43,966 nucleotides of DNA from Phycisphaerae bacterium (GCA_025936175.1 JAICTV010000015.1:1-43966), one strand, 5' to 3'. Shown: positions 15,637-23,812, counted from the stretch's first letter. A program made the numbers and translations. Notes: generated from the sequence alone by a model not told the origin.

Positions 15637-17379
15637 TTATGACGAGGGTGAGACTGCCCGCCGCAGGCGGTCGCGATTCTTCATCGCCGGCTCGAACTTC
15701 GGACGAAGGCGCAGCGCCGATTCGTACGCGTCGAGGGCGGCGGCGGCGTCACCGATCTGCTCGTAGCACGTGCCCAGGTTGTTGTAGACGGCGGCGGCGC
15801 TGTCGGGATCGGCGAAGGCGGGACCGAAGGATTGCCAGATGTCGATCGCGAGACGGAACTGCCCGATCGCGCCGGTGACGTCGCCGCCGCGGCGGAGCAG
15901 CTCGCCGAGATGAACATGCGGCTCGGCGAAGCGCGGCTCCAACTCGATCGCGCGGTCGAACTCATCGATCGCGCGCCGCGTCTGGCCCTGCTGCACGAAA
16001 AGCGACGCGCGGACGCTGGCGATCTCCGCGCTATCGGGCTTGAGCTTCGCGGCAGCGTCGAGTTGATCCGCCGCCACGGCCAGCCGATGCTCCCCCATCA
16101 GCACCTTCGCGTAGTTCAACCGCGGCATCCAACCCGTCGGGTTCTTCGCGACCGTGTCGGCCCAGAGCGACTCCAGCCCTGCGAACGCGGCCTGCCGCCG
16201 CCACGTCAGGATCGCCAATGTCAGCGGCAATACAACGCGAACGATCCACCGTCCCTTCGGCGGCAGGAGCGTGATCAGCAGCGACACGATCAGGACGATC
16301 AGTCCGATGCCGGCGATGTATTGAAAATGGTCGGCGACGAAGGAGTATCGCATCGGGAGCACGTTCACGAAGCCGAGCGCCGGGAGAAGCGTGCCGCAGA
16401 AAAACAGGATCGCGACCACGATGCCGCGACGGTTATGCCGAAATGAGGCGACAACGCCGGCGATTGTCGCGACCAGCGCAAGCGGAAAGAGCCATTGCAG
16501 CGGATCGCGCGCGTCAACGTTCCATCGCGTGTAGATGAAGGACAGCTTCGCCGGCCAGATCAGCTTGCACGCATAGAACCAGACCGCGCGGCCGGCGATC
16601 AGCACCCGCTGGGCGATCGAAAAATCGAACTCCGGCCCCTGCGCGCCGACGTAATGTCGCTCGACGTGACCCGTCAGCCATCCCATTGCCGCGCCGAGGA
16701 CGAACATCGGCAGCAGCGGCGCGAGATCGCGCCATCGCACGGCGCCCCGCTTCCACCAGACGATCAGCAAGATCACCGCCGGCAGCGACGCCGCCACCGA
16801 TTTGCTGAGCAGCGCGCAGACGAAGCAAGCCAGCGCGAGCGCGTACCATCGCTTCTCGTCCGCGCGAGCCTGCCAGCGCAGGTACGCGAGCATCGCAGCG
16901 AAGTAGAAGAAGCCGGACAGCACGTTCTTCCGCTCGGTCACCCACGCGATCGACTCCACGTTGACCGGATGCAGTGACCACACCGCCGCGGCGAGCCACG
17001 CGCCGCAGACGTCGAGCTTCTTCAGCACGATCCAGAGCATCACTGCGCTCGCCGCGTGCAGCAGGATGTTGATGACGTGATACCCGCTCGGATGCAATTC
17101 CCACAGGTGATATTCGAGCCAGAAGGTGGTATGGGTGACCGGGTAATACTGCGGCGTGCCGCCGTTGGCGAGGCCGATCTTCGTCCAGATGTTCACCGGG
17201 CCGCGGGCATCGCGGAGATTCGCGTTTCGCGTGACGTAGTAGTCATCGTCCCAGATCCAGCCGCAGCGCGTCGCCGCCGGCAGATACGCCAGCAGGGTCA
17301 TCAGCACCAGCAAGGATGCGAGAACCCAGTTCCGCGGCGGTTGCTTCTGCACTGCGCGAATTATAATGGCCCGACTCAT
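15637..17379 (-). CDS. TMTC-like GT-C membrane glycosyltransferase with TPR domain, paralogue
   Basis: The ATG at 17379 gives 580 residues. A GGTGA lies four bases upstream; a GTG at 17352 is an alternative start. The protein is a clear paralogue of the next gene: GWIWDDD (Asp44-46), NLRDARGPVNIWTKIGLANG, TPQYYPVTHTTFWLEY, HPVNVESIAWVTERKNVLSG and MRYSFVADHFQYIAG correspond block by block. About ten membrane segments are followed by shorter TPRs (about residues 420-570), such as AEPHVHLGELLRRGGDVTGA. Strong conservation of the catalytic loop and His/Glu blocks suggests both copies are active. The substrate is unknown. The ORF can be opened further upstream to 17466, but that would cover the divergent gene. 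Confidence 0.84.
   Translation of the reverse strand: MSRAIIIRAVQKQPPRNWVLASLLVLMTLLAYLPAATRCGWIWDDDYYVTRNANLRDARGPVNIWTKIGLANGGTPQYYPVTHTTFWLEYHLWELHPSGYHVINILLHAASAVMLWIVLKKLDVCGAWLAAAVWSLHPVNVESIAWVTERKNVLSGFFYFAAMLAYLRWQARADEKRWYALALACFVCALLSKSVAASLPAVILLIVWWKRGAVRWRDLAPLLPMFVLGAAMGWLTGHVERHYVGAQGPEFDFSIAQRVLIAGRAVWFYACKLIWPAKLSFIYTRWNVDARDPLQWLFPLALVATIAGVVASFRHNRRGIVVAILFFCGTLLPALGFVNVLPMRYSFVADHFQYIAGIGLIVLIVSLLITLLPPKGRWIVRVVLPLTLAILTWRRQAAFAGLESLWADTVAKNPTGWMPRLNYAKVLMGEHRLAVAADQLDAAAKLKPDSAEIASVRASLFVQQGQTRRAIDEFDRAIELEPRFAEPHVHLGELLRRGGDVTGAIGQFRLAIDIWQSFGPAFADPDSAAAVYNNLGTCYEQIGDAAAALDAYESALRLRPKFEPAMKNRDRLRRAVSPSS
17360..17367. promoter_or_regulatory. Symmetric ATTATAAT, possible divergent -10 element
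   Basis: ATTATAAT reads TATAAT on both strands (17362-17367 plus, 17365-17360 minus) in otherwise GC-rich DNA between two divergent genes. The rightward gene would start only about 10 bases after the plus-strand -10, implying a near-leaderless message. The leftward GTG at 17352 would be similarly close on the other strand. No convincing -35 is seen on either side. Confidence 0.4.
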
Positions 17380-18523
17380 GACTTCACCGACCGCCGCCGC
17401 CGAATCAATCCCCGTCGCAATCAATGATCCGATCAACGCGAAGATCCTTGCCGTCTCCGAGGACAAGCTTCAGGGCTTTCAGCCTGATCCGATCGGTGAA
17501 ATCGCGCGCCTGAGCGGCGTGGACGTGCCCGCGGTGATCGATCGGATCCGCGCGATGCTCAGCGCCGGCACGATCCGCCGGGTGCGGCAGACGCTCATGG
17601 CGACCAACCTGGCGCGCGGCGCGCTCATCGCCTGGGTGGTCCCGGAAGAGAAGCTGTCGGCGGCGTTCGACTGGATGTTCCAGCACGATCCTTTCTCCGG
17701 TCACGTGGTCATCCGCTCGACCGACCAGGCGATCGTCGCGGCGAAATACCGACTCTGGACGACGCTGAAGGTGCCCCAGGGATTCTCGATGCAGAAGCAC
17801 TGCGAGTTCCTGTGCGAGAAAACCGGCGCGACGAAGTTCCTGCTGCTGCCCGCGAAGAAGTTGTTCGCCCTGGGCGTCGGGCACGTTCGTCGCAAGGGGC
17901 TGGAGCCGGGAAGCAAGATCGAGGGGCTGGCAGATACGATCGACACGGGAATCGTCGAGTTGTCGGATCTGGATTGGAAGGTGCTGATCGAGCTGAAACG
18001 TGAATTCACTCCGGATGAGATCACCCGTGATCTTTGGAAGCCACGAGCGAAAGCTGGTGGTCTTGCGCTCGATGAGTTCTATCGGATCGCGCGATCACTC
18101 AACGATCGGAAGGTGATCGGTCGCTTCTCCACCTTCCTCGAACACGTGAAACAGCTCAAGACGGGAGAGCACGTCACAAAGTACAACGCGCTCTTTCACT
18201 GGGCTGTTCCGCAAGGTCGCGAGATCGAAGCCGGGCGCGAGGTCGGACGATTCCATGTCATGACCCACGCCTACTGGCGCGAGGCGGGGCCGGATTTCGG
18301 CAACGTCAACATCATGGGCGTCGCGCACGGGACCGACAAACAGGTTGTTCTCGAGCATAAGCGCGCGATCGACGAACACCTCGAATCGATCGGCATCCCC
18401 GTCAGCTACACCAACGTCTTCTGGGGCGGGCGCAGCGAGATCAAGCCGAGCGAGATCTCGCCCGTCGCGTACATGGATTTCTGCCGATCGCAAGGGATCG
18501 ATCCGGTCGCCATGCGGGAGTGA
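17378..18523 (+). CDS. AhbA-AhbB-like fusion (siroheme decarboxylase/AsnC-type domains)
   Basis: The product is about 381 residues from ATG 17378; an ATG at 17366 overlaps the presumed -10. It has two successive modules of winged helix plus ferredoxin-like domain. The first (about 10-150) has EIARLSGVDVPAVIDRIRAM, GTIRRVRQTLMATN and AAKYRLWTTLKVPQG. The second (about 190-380) has LSDLDWKVLIELKREF, IARSLNDRKVIGRFSTFLEH, KYNALFHWAVPQGRE and GNVNIMGVAHG. This layout resembles AhbA/AhbB and NirDL siroheme decarboxylases, normally two chains of about 150-170 residues, related to Lrp/AsnC regulators. No ahbC, ahbD or nir genes lie nearby. A decarboxylase role or a regulatory, haem-sensing role are both possible; the fusion itself is clear. 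Confidence 0.65.
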   Translation: MTSPTAAAESIPVAINDPINAKILAVSEDKLQGFQPDPIGEIARLSGVDVPAVIDRIRAMLSAGTIRRVRQTLMATNLARGALIAWVVPEEKLSAAFDWMFQHDPFSGHVVIRSTDQAIVAAKYRLWTTLKVPQGFSMQKHCEFLCEKTGATKFLLLPAKKLFALGVGHVRRKGLEPGSKIEGLADTIDTGIVELSDLDWKVLIELKREFTPDEITRDLWKPRAKAGGLALDEFYRIARSLNDRKVIGRFSTFLEHVKQLKTGEHVTKYNALFHWAVPQGREIEAGREVGRFHVMTHAYWREAGPDFGNVNIMGVAHGTDKQVVLEHKRAIDEHLESIGIPVSYTNVFWGGRSEIKPSEISPVAYMDFCRSQGIDPVAMRE

Positions 18524-18571
18524 GCCGCTCCGTCTGTCCCGCCGCGAGTGCCACCGGACATTACCACGTCA

Positions 18572-19966
18572 ATGAGCTCACGCGCCAGAATCTGGCTGCC
18601 GCTCTCGGTGCTCGCGATCGTCGCCATTGCCGTGGCGGTGCTGCTCTATTTCAACCTCTCATCACCGCGACAGCGGACGATCACCATCAGCAAGCCGCAA
18701 GCCGAAGTGCGCAGCGCCGCCGAGGCAAGGAAAGCGCTGGACGCCCGCATCGCCGCATACAAGCAGGCGGGCGAGCCGACCCTGCTCGCTGACTTCCACG
18801 AGCCGGTGGTGGATCCCGCAGACAACATGGCCGAGCCGGTCATCGCCGCCGGCAAGCTGCTCGAAAAGGCCGACAAGGACCCCTTCTGGAACATCGACGT
18901 CGGTTTGAATCTCAAAGACGAGCAATGGAAGCAGGTTGACGCCGCCCTCGATCGTTTCGCGCCCGCGCTGGCGTTGATGGATCAGGCGGAGACCCGCAAC
19001 GGCGTGAACTGGGGCATCAAATTCGAGAGCCCCTCGATCGGCATCCTCCTGCGCCCGCTCAACGGCGCCCGCGCGCTGGCGAACGTGCTTCAGGCGGCGG
19101 CGTTCTCGGCGCATCATCAGGGCCGCGACGATCAGGCGATCCATCGCTGCGGCCAATTGCTGGCGCTGGGACGCGGCGTCGATGAGCAGCCCTTCCTCGT
19201 CAGCCATCTCGTATCGCTCGGCATCACGTCGATGTGCGCGCAGGCAGTGAGTGACCTGGCGCCGACGCTGCGCATCGGCGCGGGCGACGGCGACGCATCA
19301 CCGCAGCAGGTCAAGCGGCTCGTCGCGGCGATGAGCGACGACCAATGGCTCTCCGCCGGCTTCGCGCGATCGTTCATGGCCGAGCGGATGTCGATCATCG
19401 ACACCGCCGACGCGCTGATCGAGCATCGGCTCGATCCTTCCAAACTTGCTGCGATGAGCACAGGGAAGAAGGACGCGGCGCCCGCGGCGATGCCGCCCGA
19501 TGCGGAACTTCTTACCGACGCCGGCACGATGCTCGATCATCTCACCCAGATCCTCGTCGCCGCCAAATCCACGCGACTGGCCGACTTCCGCAGCAAAGTT
19601 CCCCCGTCGGTCCCGACGCTTCACACGTCGGCGATGCGGCTGTTGCTAGCGCCAACGTTCGACCGCGCCGCGGTTTCGCATTACGGCGATCTGACGCGAT
19701 TGCGTCTCGCCACCGTCGCCTTGGCCGTACGCTGCTGGATGGCGGATCACAACGCTCAGCTTCCGCCATCGCTCGACGCGCTCGTCCCGGAATATCTCGC
19801 CGCGATCCCGGACGACCCGCTGACGGCGTCGAGCGCGCCGGCAAAGCTTCTCTATCGCCCCGCCGCCACCCGCCCCGCCGTCGTTAGTGCCTCCGTCGGC
19901 TTGACTGCGCGCGCCGGCAAACCCTCCGGCGAGCTGTCGGTGTCGCTCACCCCCGCGACTCATTAG
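18572..19966 (+). CDS. Membrane-anchored protein of unknown function
   Basis: The product is about 464 residues from ATG 18572 (MSSRARIWLPLSV); a GTG at 18548 would add eight residues. One N-terminal membrane helix (WLPLSVLAIVAIAVAVLLYF) is followed by a soluble, helix-rich domain. I recognise no catalytic motif. The C-terminal part contains LRLATVALAVRCWMADHNAQ followed by LPPSLDALVPEYLAAIPDDP. This pattern, a helix then a proline-rich sizing motif, recurs in planctomycete exported proteins of unknown function and recalls the C-terminus of pseudopilin-like proteins. The lineage-specific pattern is recalled from experience, not searched. It sits 12 bases before the DUF5677-like gene and is probably co-transcribed with it. 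Confidence 0.6.
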   Translation: MSSRARIWLPLSVLAIVAIAVAVLLYFNLSSPRQRTITISKPQAEVRSAAEARKALDARIAAYKQAGEPTLLADFHEPVVDPADNMAEPVIAAGKLLEKADKDPFWNIDVGLNLKDEQWKQVDAALDRFAPALALMDQAETRNGVNWGIKFESPSIGILLRPLNGARALANVLQAAAFSAHHQGRDDQAIHRCGQLLALGRGVDEQPFLVSHLVSLGITSMCAQAVSDLAPTLRIGAGDGDASPQQVKRLVAAMSDDQWLSAGFARSFMAERMSIIDTADALIEHRLDPSKLAAMSTGKKDAAPAAMPPDAELLTDAGTMLDHLTQILVAAKSTRLADFRSKVPPSVPTLHTSAMRLLLAPTFDRAAVSHYGDLTRLRLATVALAVRCWMADHNAQLPPSLDALVPEYLAAIPDDPLTASSAPAKLLYRPAATRPAVVSASVGLTARAGKPSGELSVSLTPATH

Positions 19967-19978
19967 AATTCGCCGGCG

Positions 19979-20860
19979 TTGGTGGAAACCGTCAAGCAGA
20001 TCCTCGACTCCCTCGAGCCCGTCATCCGCCGATGTGTCAGCGGAAGCGTGCAGGATGACGGCTTCTTCCTGCTCTGCGTGCGCGCGGCGCTGGCGAAGAA
20101 TTACGAGATCAATCGCTTCCTGCAATCCCCCGCCGCCGCGGGAAACGCCTTTGCCATCACGTCCGCGCTGCGCGGCATCTGCGAGGACATCATCGCGCTC
20201 AAGTGGCTCAGCACCTTCGAGAAGCGCGACCGCGACGAAGCCGTCGGCGTGATGATGATGAAGTCGGTGCTCGAGCTGATGCAGCAGCAGACCGCCTTCT
20301 TCGGCAAGTACCGCCCCAGCCAGCCGATCATGGAGGCCAAGGACGTGACCGCCGAAGTCCACGCGCTCAAGCAGCGCCTCCGCGCGATGCGCAAGGGCAA
20401 TCGCTGGCGCAAGCACCGCGAGTGGCCCAGCGTCCGCGAGATGGCCGAGCCGACCGGACTGCTGCCGCTCTACGATTTCCTCTACGCCGCCACCAGCAGC
20501 TTCGTCCACTTCAGTCCGAACAATCTGATTCGCATGGGCAAGGTGCTGCCCGGCGAGAAGATGCTTTTTTCGACGACACACTTCAGCGATTACTACAACG
20601 CGTTCAACCGCTTCTACGGCCTGTTCCTCTTCGTCACCTTCTGCACGACCTTCGCCGCGACGCTGGGCTGCAAGAGTGATCTCAAGTCGGGGATCGAAAA
20701 GCTGATGAAGCACGTGGATGAAGAAATCCGCTGGCCAGAACTGGTGACCATGGAAGAGATGAACATCCCGGCGGTGAGCGAGATGCTGAGACTGATGGCG
20801 CACAAGGCCCGCAAACTCGCGACCGCGCCCGAGGTGTGGACCTGGGAAGAAGCGAAATGA
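19979..20860 (+). CDS. DUF5677-like protein
   Basis: The product is 293 residues, starting at TTG 19979 or GTG 19982; no ribosome binding site is evident. It is predicted to be mostly helical. ALRGICEDIIALKWL (about residues 61-75) and SSFVHFSPNNLIRMG (about 175-189) resemble the conserved segments of DUF5677, a family of unknown function often found in accessory regions. The paired histidine and arginine/glutamate-bearing helices could form an active or binding site, but none is established. GLFLFVTFCTTFAATLG near the C-terminus is hydrophobic enough to bury or to touch the membrane. A short hairpin lies 22 bases after the stop. The function is unknown. Confidence 0.6.
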   Translation: MVETVKQILDSLEPVIRRCVSGSVQDDGFFLLCVRAALAKNYEINRFLQSPAAAGNAFAITSALRGICEDIIALKWLSTFEKRDRDEAVGVMMMKSVLELMQQQTAFFGKYRPSQPIMEAKDVTAEVHALKQRLRAMRKGNRWRKHREWPSVREMAEPTGLLPLYDFLYAATSSFVHFSPNNLIRMGKVLPGEKMLFSTTHFSDYYNAFNRFYGLFLFVTFCTTFAATLGCKSDLKSGIEKLMKHVDEEIRWPELVTMEEMNIPAVSEMLRLMAHKARKLATAPEVWTWEEAK

Positions 20861-20881
20861 CCGCAACGACTGATTGCCAAG

Positions 20882-20901
20882 CCGGGGGCTTTAGCCCCCG
20901 G
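20882..20901. repeat. Short perfect hairpin after the DUF5677-like gene
   Basis: ccgggggc (20882-20889) and gcccccgg (20894-20901) pair perfectly around a 4-base ttta loop containing the t of the stem edge. It begins 22 bases after the stop at 20860. No T-run follows. Confidence 0.7.
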
Positions 20902-20922
20902 GTCTAGCGACGAACAGCACGA

Positions 20923-21381
20923 ATGACCATCGACCACGTCAATCTCGTTGTCGCGAACCTCGAGTCGATGACCGCGTTCTACCGCGACCTCCTCGGACTG
21001 CGCGTGACGAAAGGGGCGACGATCAGCGGCGAATGGATCGGCAGTGTCGTCGGACTCGGAGAAGTGCACGCGGACGTGATCTATCTCGATTTTGAGACCG
21101 GACCGCGAATCGAACTGATCCGCTATAACAAGCCGGCGCGCGATCGATCCGCCGACGTCGGCAGGCCCAACGCCCCCGGCCTGCGGCACCTCGCCTTTCG
21201 CGTCGATGACATCGATGCGCTGGTCGCGCGGCTCCGAGACGCGGGAGTGCAATTCTTCAGCGACGTCCAGCGCGTGCCGGACTCGCAGGTCACCTACGCC
21301 GGCGGCATCCGAAAGCGACTGGTCTACTTCACCGATCCGGAAGGAAACCTGCTCGAGCTGTGCGAGTACAAGTCAGCTTGA
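20923..21381 (+). CDS. VOC superfamily (glyoxalase-type) metalloenzyme
   Basis: The product is 152 residues with two beta-alpha-beta-beta-beta modules. The metal-binding set expected for the superfamily is visible: His5 (IDHVNLVV), Glu64 (RIELIRY), His89 (GLRHLAFRV) and Glu145 (NLLELCEY). The spacing fits lactoylglutathione lyase, methylmalonyl-CoA epimerase and dioxygenase-like members, and the specific reaction cannot be assigned. There is no signal peptide. Its last 9 bases overlap, tail to tail, the GDPD-like gene on the other strand. Confidence 0.85.
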   Translation: MTIDHVNLVVANLESMTAFYRDLLGLRVTKGATISGEWIGSVVGLGEVHADVIYLDFETGPRIELIRYNKPARDRSADVGRPNAPGLRHLAFRVDDIDALVARLRDAGVQFFSDVQRVPDSQVTYAGGIRKRLVYFTDPEGNLLELCEYKSA

Positions 21382-22182
21382 CGTTTGGCCGTCAAAGAAC
21401 ACCCGCAGGCCGCGCAAATTGTCCGTGTTGATGCAGTCCACGCCGGCATCAAGCAATTCACGCCATGCGTTCGACCGATCAGGCGCGTCCCAGAATCGAA
21501 TCTGCCGGCCCTTCGCATGGGCGCGCGCGACCAGATCGCGCAGCCGCGACCGTTCCTCCGCCGGCAGAGGTCCATCTCCCTTCCACTGAAACACCTTCGT
21601 CCACTGCACGTTCATCTGCGGCATCAGGTCGTGCGGGTACTCGCGATCGAGATCGGCGAGCACGCCGTCGATGGCGACGTAGCGCGGGTTCTCGGCCGCC
21701 AGCATCTCCGGACGCGGGCGGCTGCCGGTGAGGATGATGTTCAATGCGCCATCGTATTCCTTGTCGTCCTGGTAGCGCGTCAGCAGGTCGGCGTATTTCA
21801 GCAACAACTTCCTGAGCACCGGATACGTCGCGGCCGCGGGCGTTTTGAAATCGATCATCAGCGTGACCGTCGGCCCGCCGCGATACACGCGCCCGCCGTG
21901 CTCGGCGGCCCGTTTGCGCAGCGGCTCGAGGTAGAGCGACTCGAGCGTACGGTGCGGCGAGGTCTTCTTCGGATCGTGCGCGACGAGGAGCTTGCCGTTC
22001 ACGAGACAGATGTCCGCCTCGATGCTGCAGAAGCCGCATTCGAGCGCCTCGGCGCGGGGGCGATCGTGCGCGTAGTCGTTGTGAGCGTGGCCGTAGACAA
22101 GCGGAGCGGGATCGGGGCGAACGCGCGCGGCGCAGCCGATCAGCAGCGCGGCGGTGATCGCGATCATCGCTCCACTACGCAC
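21373..22182 (-). CDS. GDPD/PI-PLC-like lipoprotein
   Basis: The product is 269 residues from GTG 22182; an ATG at 22167 gives 264. The N-terminus is a lipoprotein signal (IAITAALLIGCAA, acylated Cys17). The core starts LVYGHAHNDYAHDRP, the HAHNDY signature of phosphatidylinositol-PLC/glycerophosphodiesterase-like proteins. It continues with SIEADICLVNGKLLVAHDP: His32, Glu55, Asp57 and His69 form the expected catalytic and metal site of the TIM barrel. RAHAKGRQIRFWDAPD and VDCINTDNLRGL are the late barrel strands. It probably cleaves a phosphodiester, perhaps of phospholipid headgroups, at the cell envelope. Its start overlaps the end of the Mug gene by 8 bases, placing it last in a three-gene operon. 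Confidence 0.83.
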   Translation of the reverse strand: MRSGAMIAITAALLIGCAARVRPDPAPLVYGHAHNDYAHDRPRAEALECGFCSIEADICLVNGKLLVAHDPKKTSPHRTLESLYLEPLRKRAAEHGGRVYRGGPTVTLMIDFKTPAAATYPVLRKLLLKYADLLTRYQDDKEYDGALNIILTGSRPRPEMLAAENPRYVAIDGVLADLDREYPHDLMPQMNVQWTKVFQWKGDGPLPAEERSRLRDLVARAHAKGRQIRFWDAPDRSNAWRELLDAGVDCINTDNLRGLRVFFDGQTSS

Positions 22183-22744
22183 GTTCGACCTCCCGCCGCA
22201 GCTTCGCGAACACCTGTTTGAGCGCGTCCGACTGATAATGCGCGTTCAAGCCGCTCGGGTTGGGGAGCACCCACAGCCGCGTTTGGCCGATCCTCTGTTC
22301 CTGCCGGCCGACTTGTGCTTTGGGTTGCGCGAACGCGACGCGGTACGCGCCGACGCCGAGCAACGCGAGCACGCGCGGCTGGAACCTGTTGATCTTTCGC
22401 ACGAGCGACTTTCCGCCGGCGATCATCTCGTCGCCGCCGAGTTCATCCGCCCGGGCCGTCGCGCGGGCGACGACGTTGGTGATCCCGTAGCCGAGCGAGA
22501 GGAGGCCGCGCTCCTCAAACGGCCGGAGCAAGCGCGGCGTAAAACCCGCGGCGAAAAGTGCAGGCCAGAAGCGATTGCCAGGCCGCGCGAAATGATGCTG
22601 CACGGCGGCGGAATAGAGACCGGGGTTGATGCCGCAGAAAACCACCATCAGCTTCGGCGCGATGATGTCCGGGATCGACCGCCCCGCCGCCGCCGCGAGC
22701 TGCTGGCGCGTCGGCTTCCACGGCGTTTCGTGCTGCGGCGCCAT
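22175..22744 (-). CDS. mug: G/U mismatch-specific uracil-DNA glycosylase
   Basis: The ATG at 22744 gives 189 residues; the open frame continues upstream to 23461 only as a shadow of the flavin reductase gene. The family motifs are visible: VVFCGINPGLYSA with Asn40 (the water-activating position of the GINPG motif), HHFARPGNRFWPAL, and the intercalation/recognition motif NPSGLNAH with Asn162. Mug removes uracil and ethenocytosine opposite guanine in base excision repair. The ATG overlaps the TAA stop of the flavin reductase (TAATG), and the 3' end overlaps the GDPD-like gene. The three genes therefore form a tightly coupled operon despite unrelated functions. Confidence 0.9.
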   Translation of the reverse strand: MAPQHETPWKPTRQQLAAAAGRSIPDIIAPKLMVVFCGINPGLYSAAVQHHFARPGNRFWPALFAAGFTPRLLRPFEERGLLSLGYGITNVVARATARADELGGDEMIAGGKSLVRKINRFQPRVLALLGVGAYRVAFAQPKAQVGRQEQRIGQTRLWVLPNPSGLNAHYQSDALKQVFAKLRREVERA

Positions 22745-23235
22745 TAATAGTGAAACCCGCTGCCGCGCAGGTGCGTGAAGGACTGGCCCGGATGCAGCAG
22801 CGCGCCCGCGGTGACTTGCGCAATCAGCAGCTCGTGATCGCCGCCGAAGTCGCAAGTGCTGATCACCTTCGCCTCCATCCACGCCAGCGCGTGCGCGAGC
22901 GCGGGAACGCCGGCGGGCGTCGACAGCGCGTGCGCGCCATCGAAAGGATCCTCTCCCGGCTTCATCCCGCGCGCATACTTCTTCATCAGCGTGGTGTCGC
23001 CCTCCGGCACGACCGACAGCGCCAGCAGCTTGCTCGCCTTGATCGCGTCGAGGATCGGCCGTCCCCTGGCGACGGCGATGCTGACCGCCGGCGGATCGAA
23101 CGCCGCCTGCTGCACCCACGACGCCATCATCGCGTGACCGTGACCCGCGTGCTTCGCCGTGAGAATGAACACGCCGCTGGGAATGCGGCCCAGCGCCTTC
23201 CCGATCGTCGCTTTGAGTTCTTCTGAAGTCGCCAT
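22744..23235 (-). CDS. Flavin reductase-like FMN-binding protein
   Basis: The ATG at 23235 gives 163 residues; a TTG two codons upstream is also in frame. The protein matches the flavin reductase-like split-barrel family. It has ALGRIPSGVFILTA at the start, MMASWVQQAAFDPPAVSIAV in the FMN-binding sheet, the alternating strands around ALSVVPEGDTTLMKKYA, and the late HELLIAQVTAGAL with a final GSGFHY. Members reduce flavins or carry FMN in two-component monooxygenases; no partner oxygenase is nearby. The gene heads the operon with Mug. It is divergent from a small membrane protein across about 53 bases, where a promoter is expected but no clear one is visible. Confidence 0.85.
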   Translation of the reverse strand: MATSEELKATIGKALGRIPSGVFILTAKHAGHGHAMMASWVQQAAFDPPAVSIAVARGRPILDAIKASKLLALSVVPEGDTTLMKKYARGMKPGEDPFDGAHALSTPAGVPALAHALAWMEAKVISTCDFGGDHELLIAQVTAGALLHPGQSFTHLRGSGFHY

Positions 23236-23288
23236 GATCAACTCGAATTTGTAGCCGACTTGCGCCGCGCGTGCTACCGTGAACCGCC

Positions 23289-23648
23289 GTGGCGGACGAA
23301 GATGAACTCAACGAGCTGCGCATCCGCCACATCGCACAGGAGCGGCGGGCGATGTACCGGCTGCGCTCGTGCTTCGTCATCGCGGCCGTCGCGTGCATCG
23401 TCGTCGCGATCCAGCTCGCCTGGATGATCTTCCAGCGCGCCCGCGCCGGCGTGTGGGACAAGCGGGCGATCGGTTACATTCTCTTCGTCGTCCTCGCGCT
23501 CATCGCGACGCGCTATTTCATCCGCCGCGCGACCGCCGCTCATCGCGAAGCCGTCCAATCGCGCATCGACGCACCGACATCGCCGCCGGATTTCTCGACG
23601 CTCGGCGACGGGTCGCAACGCTGGAAGAACTTGGAAAACATTGAATAG
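23289..23648 (+). CDS. Small two-helix membrane protein
   Basis: The product is 119 residues from a GTG start. It has a charged, helical N-terminal segment (about 1-25) followed by two hydrophobic segments, SCFVIAAVACIVVAIQLAWM and AIGYILFVVLALIATRYF, separated by a basic loop of about 15 residues. The tail is basic and then acidic, ending LGDGSQRWKNLENIE. I recognise no domain. It may be an accessory subunit or a small integral protein with both ends in the cytoplasm, judging by the positive charges. The function is unknown. Confidence 0.55.
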   Translation: MADEDELNELRIRHIAQERRAMYRLRSCFVIAAVACIVVAIQLAWMIFQRARAGVWDKRAIGYILFVVLALIATRYFIRRATAAHREAVQSRIDAPTSPPDFSTLGDGSQRWKNLENIE

Positions 23649-23656
23649 CTCCGCAA

Positions 23657-23747
23657 TGTCATGCTGAGGTACTGGGTACTCGCGCAGCGGGTGATCTAAC
23701 TATCTGGGCGCGGGCGGGCAGATGCTTCGGAGTACCACAGCATGACA
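23657..23747. repeat. Dispersed palindrome, family A copy 2
   Basis: The arms tgtcatgctgaggtact (23657-23673) and agtaccacagcatgaca (23731-23747) are complementary with one mismatch. The right arm side also carries the gatgcttcgg segment seen at 1921-1930. The middle holds an extra segment on the left side, about 23674-23700. It starts 9 bases after the stop of the small membrane protein and lies before the end of the convergent helicase gene. Confidence 0.85.
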
Positions 23748-23812
23748 AGCCTCGCGTGGCGCGCATTTTAGACAATCTCTCAGGTTGAAACTCGTGTGGG
23801 CGCGATGGTGTT

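Noticed and set aside
22745-23461. Extension of the Mug reading frame upstream to 23461
   Set aside because: It runs through the flavin reductase in another frame and a palindrome-poor intergenic stretch; the ATG at 22744 starts exactly at the family N-terminus and overlaps the flavin reductase stop.
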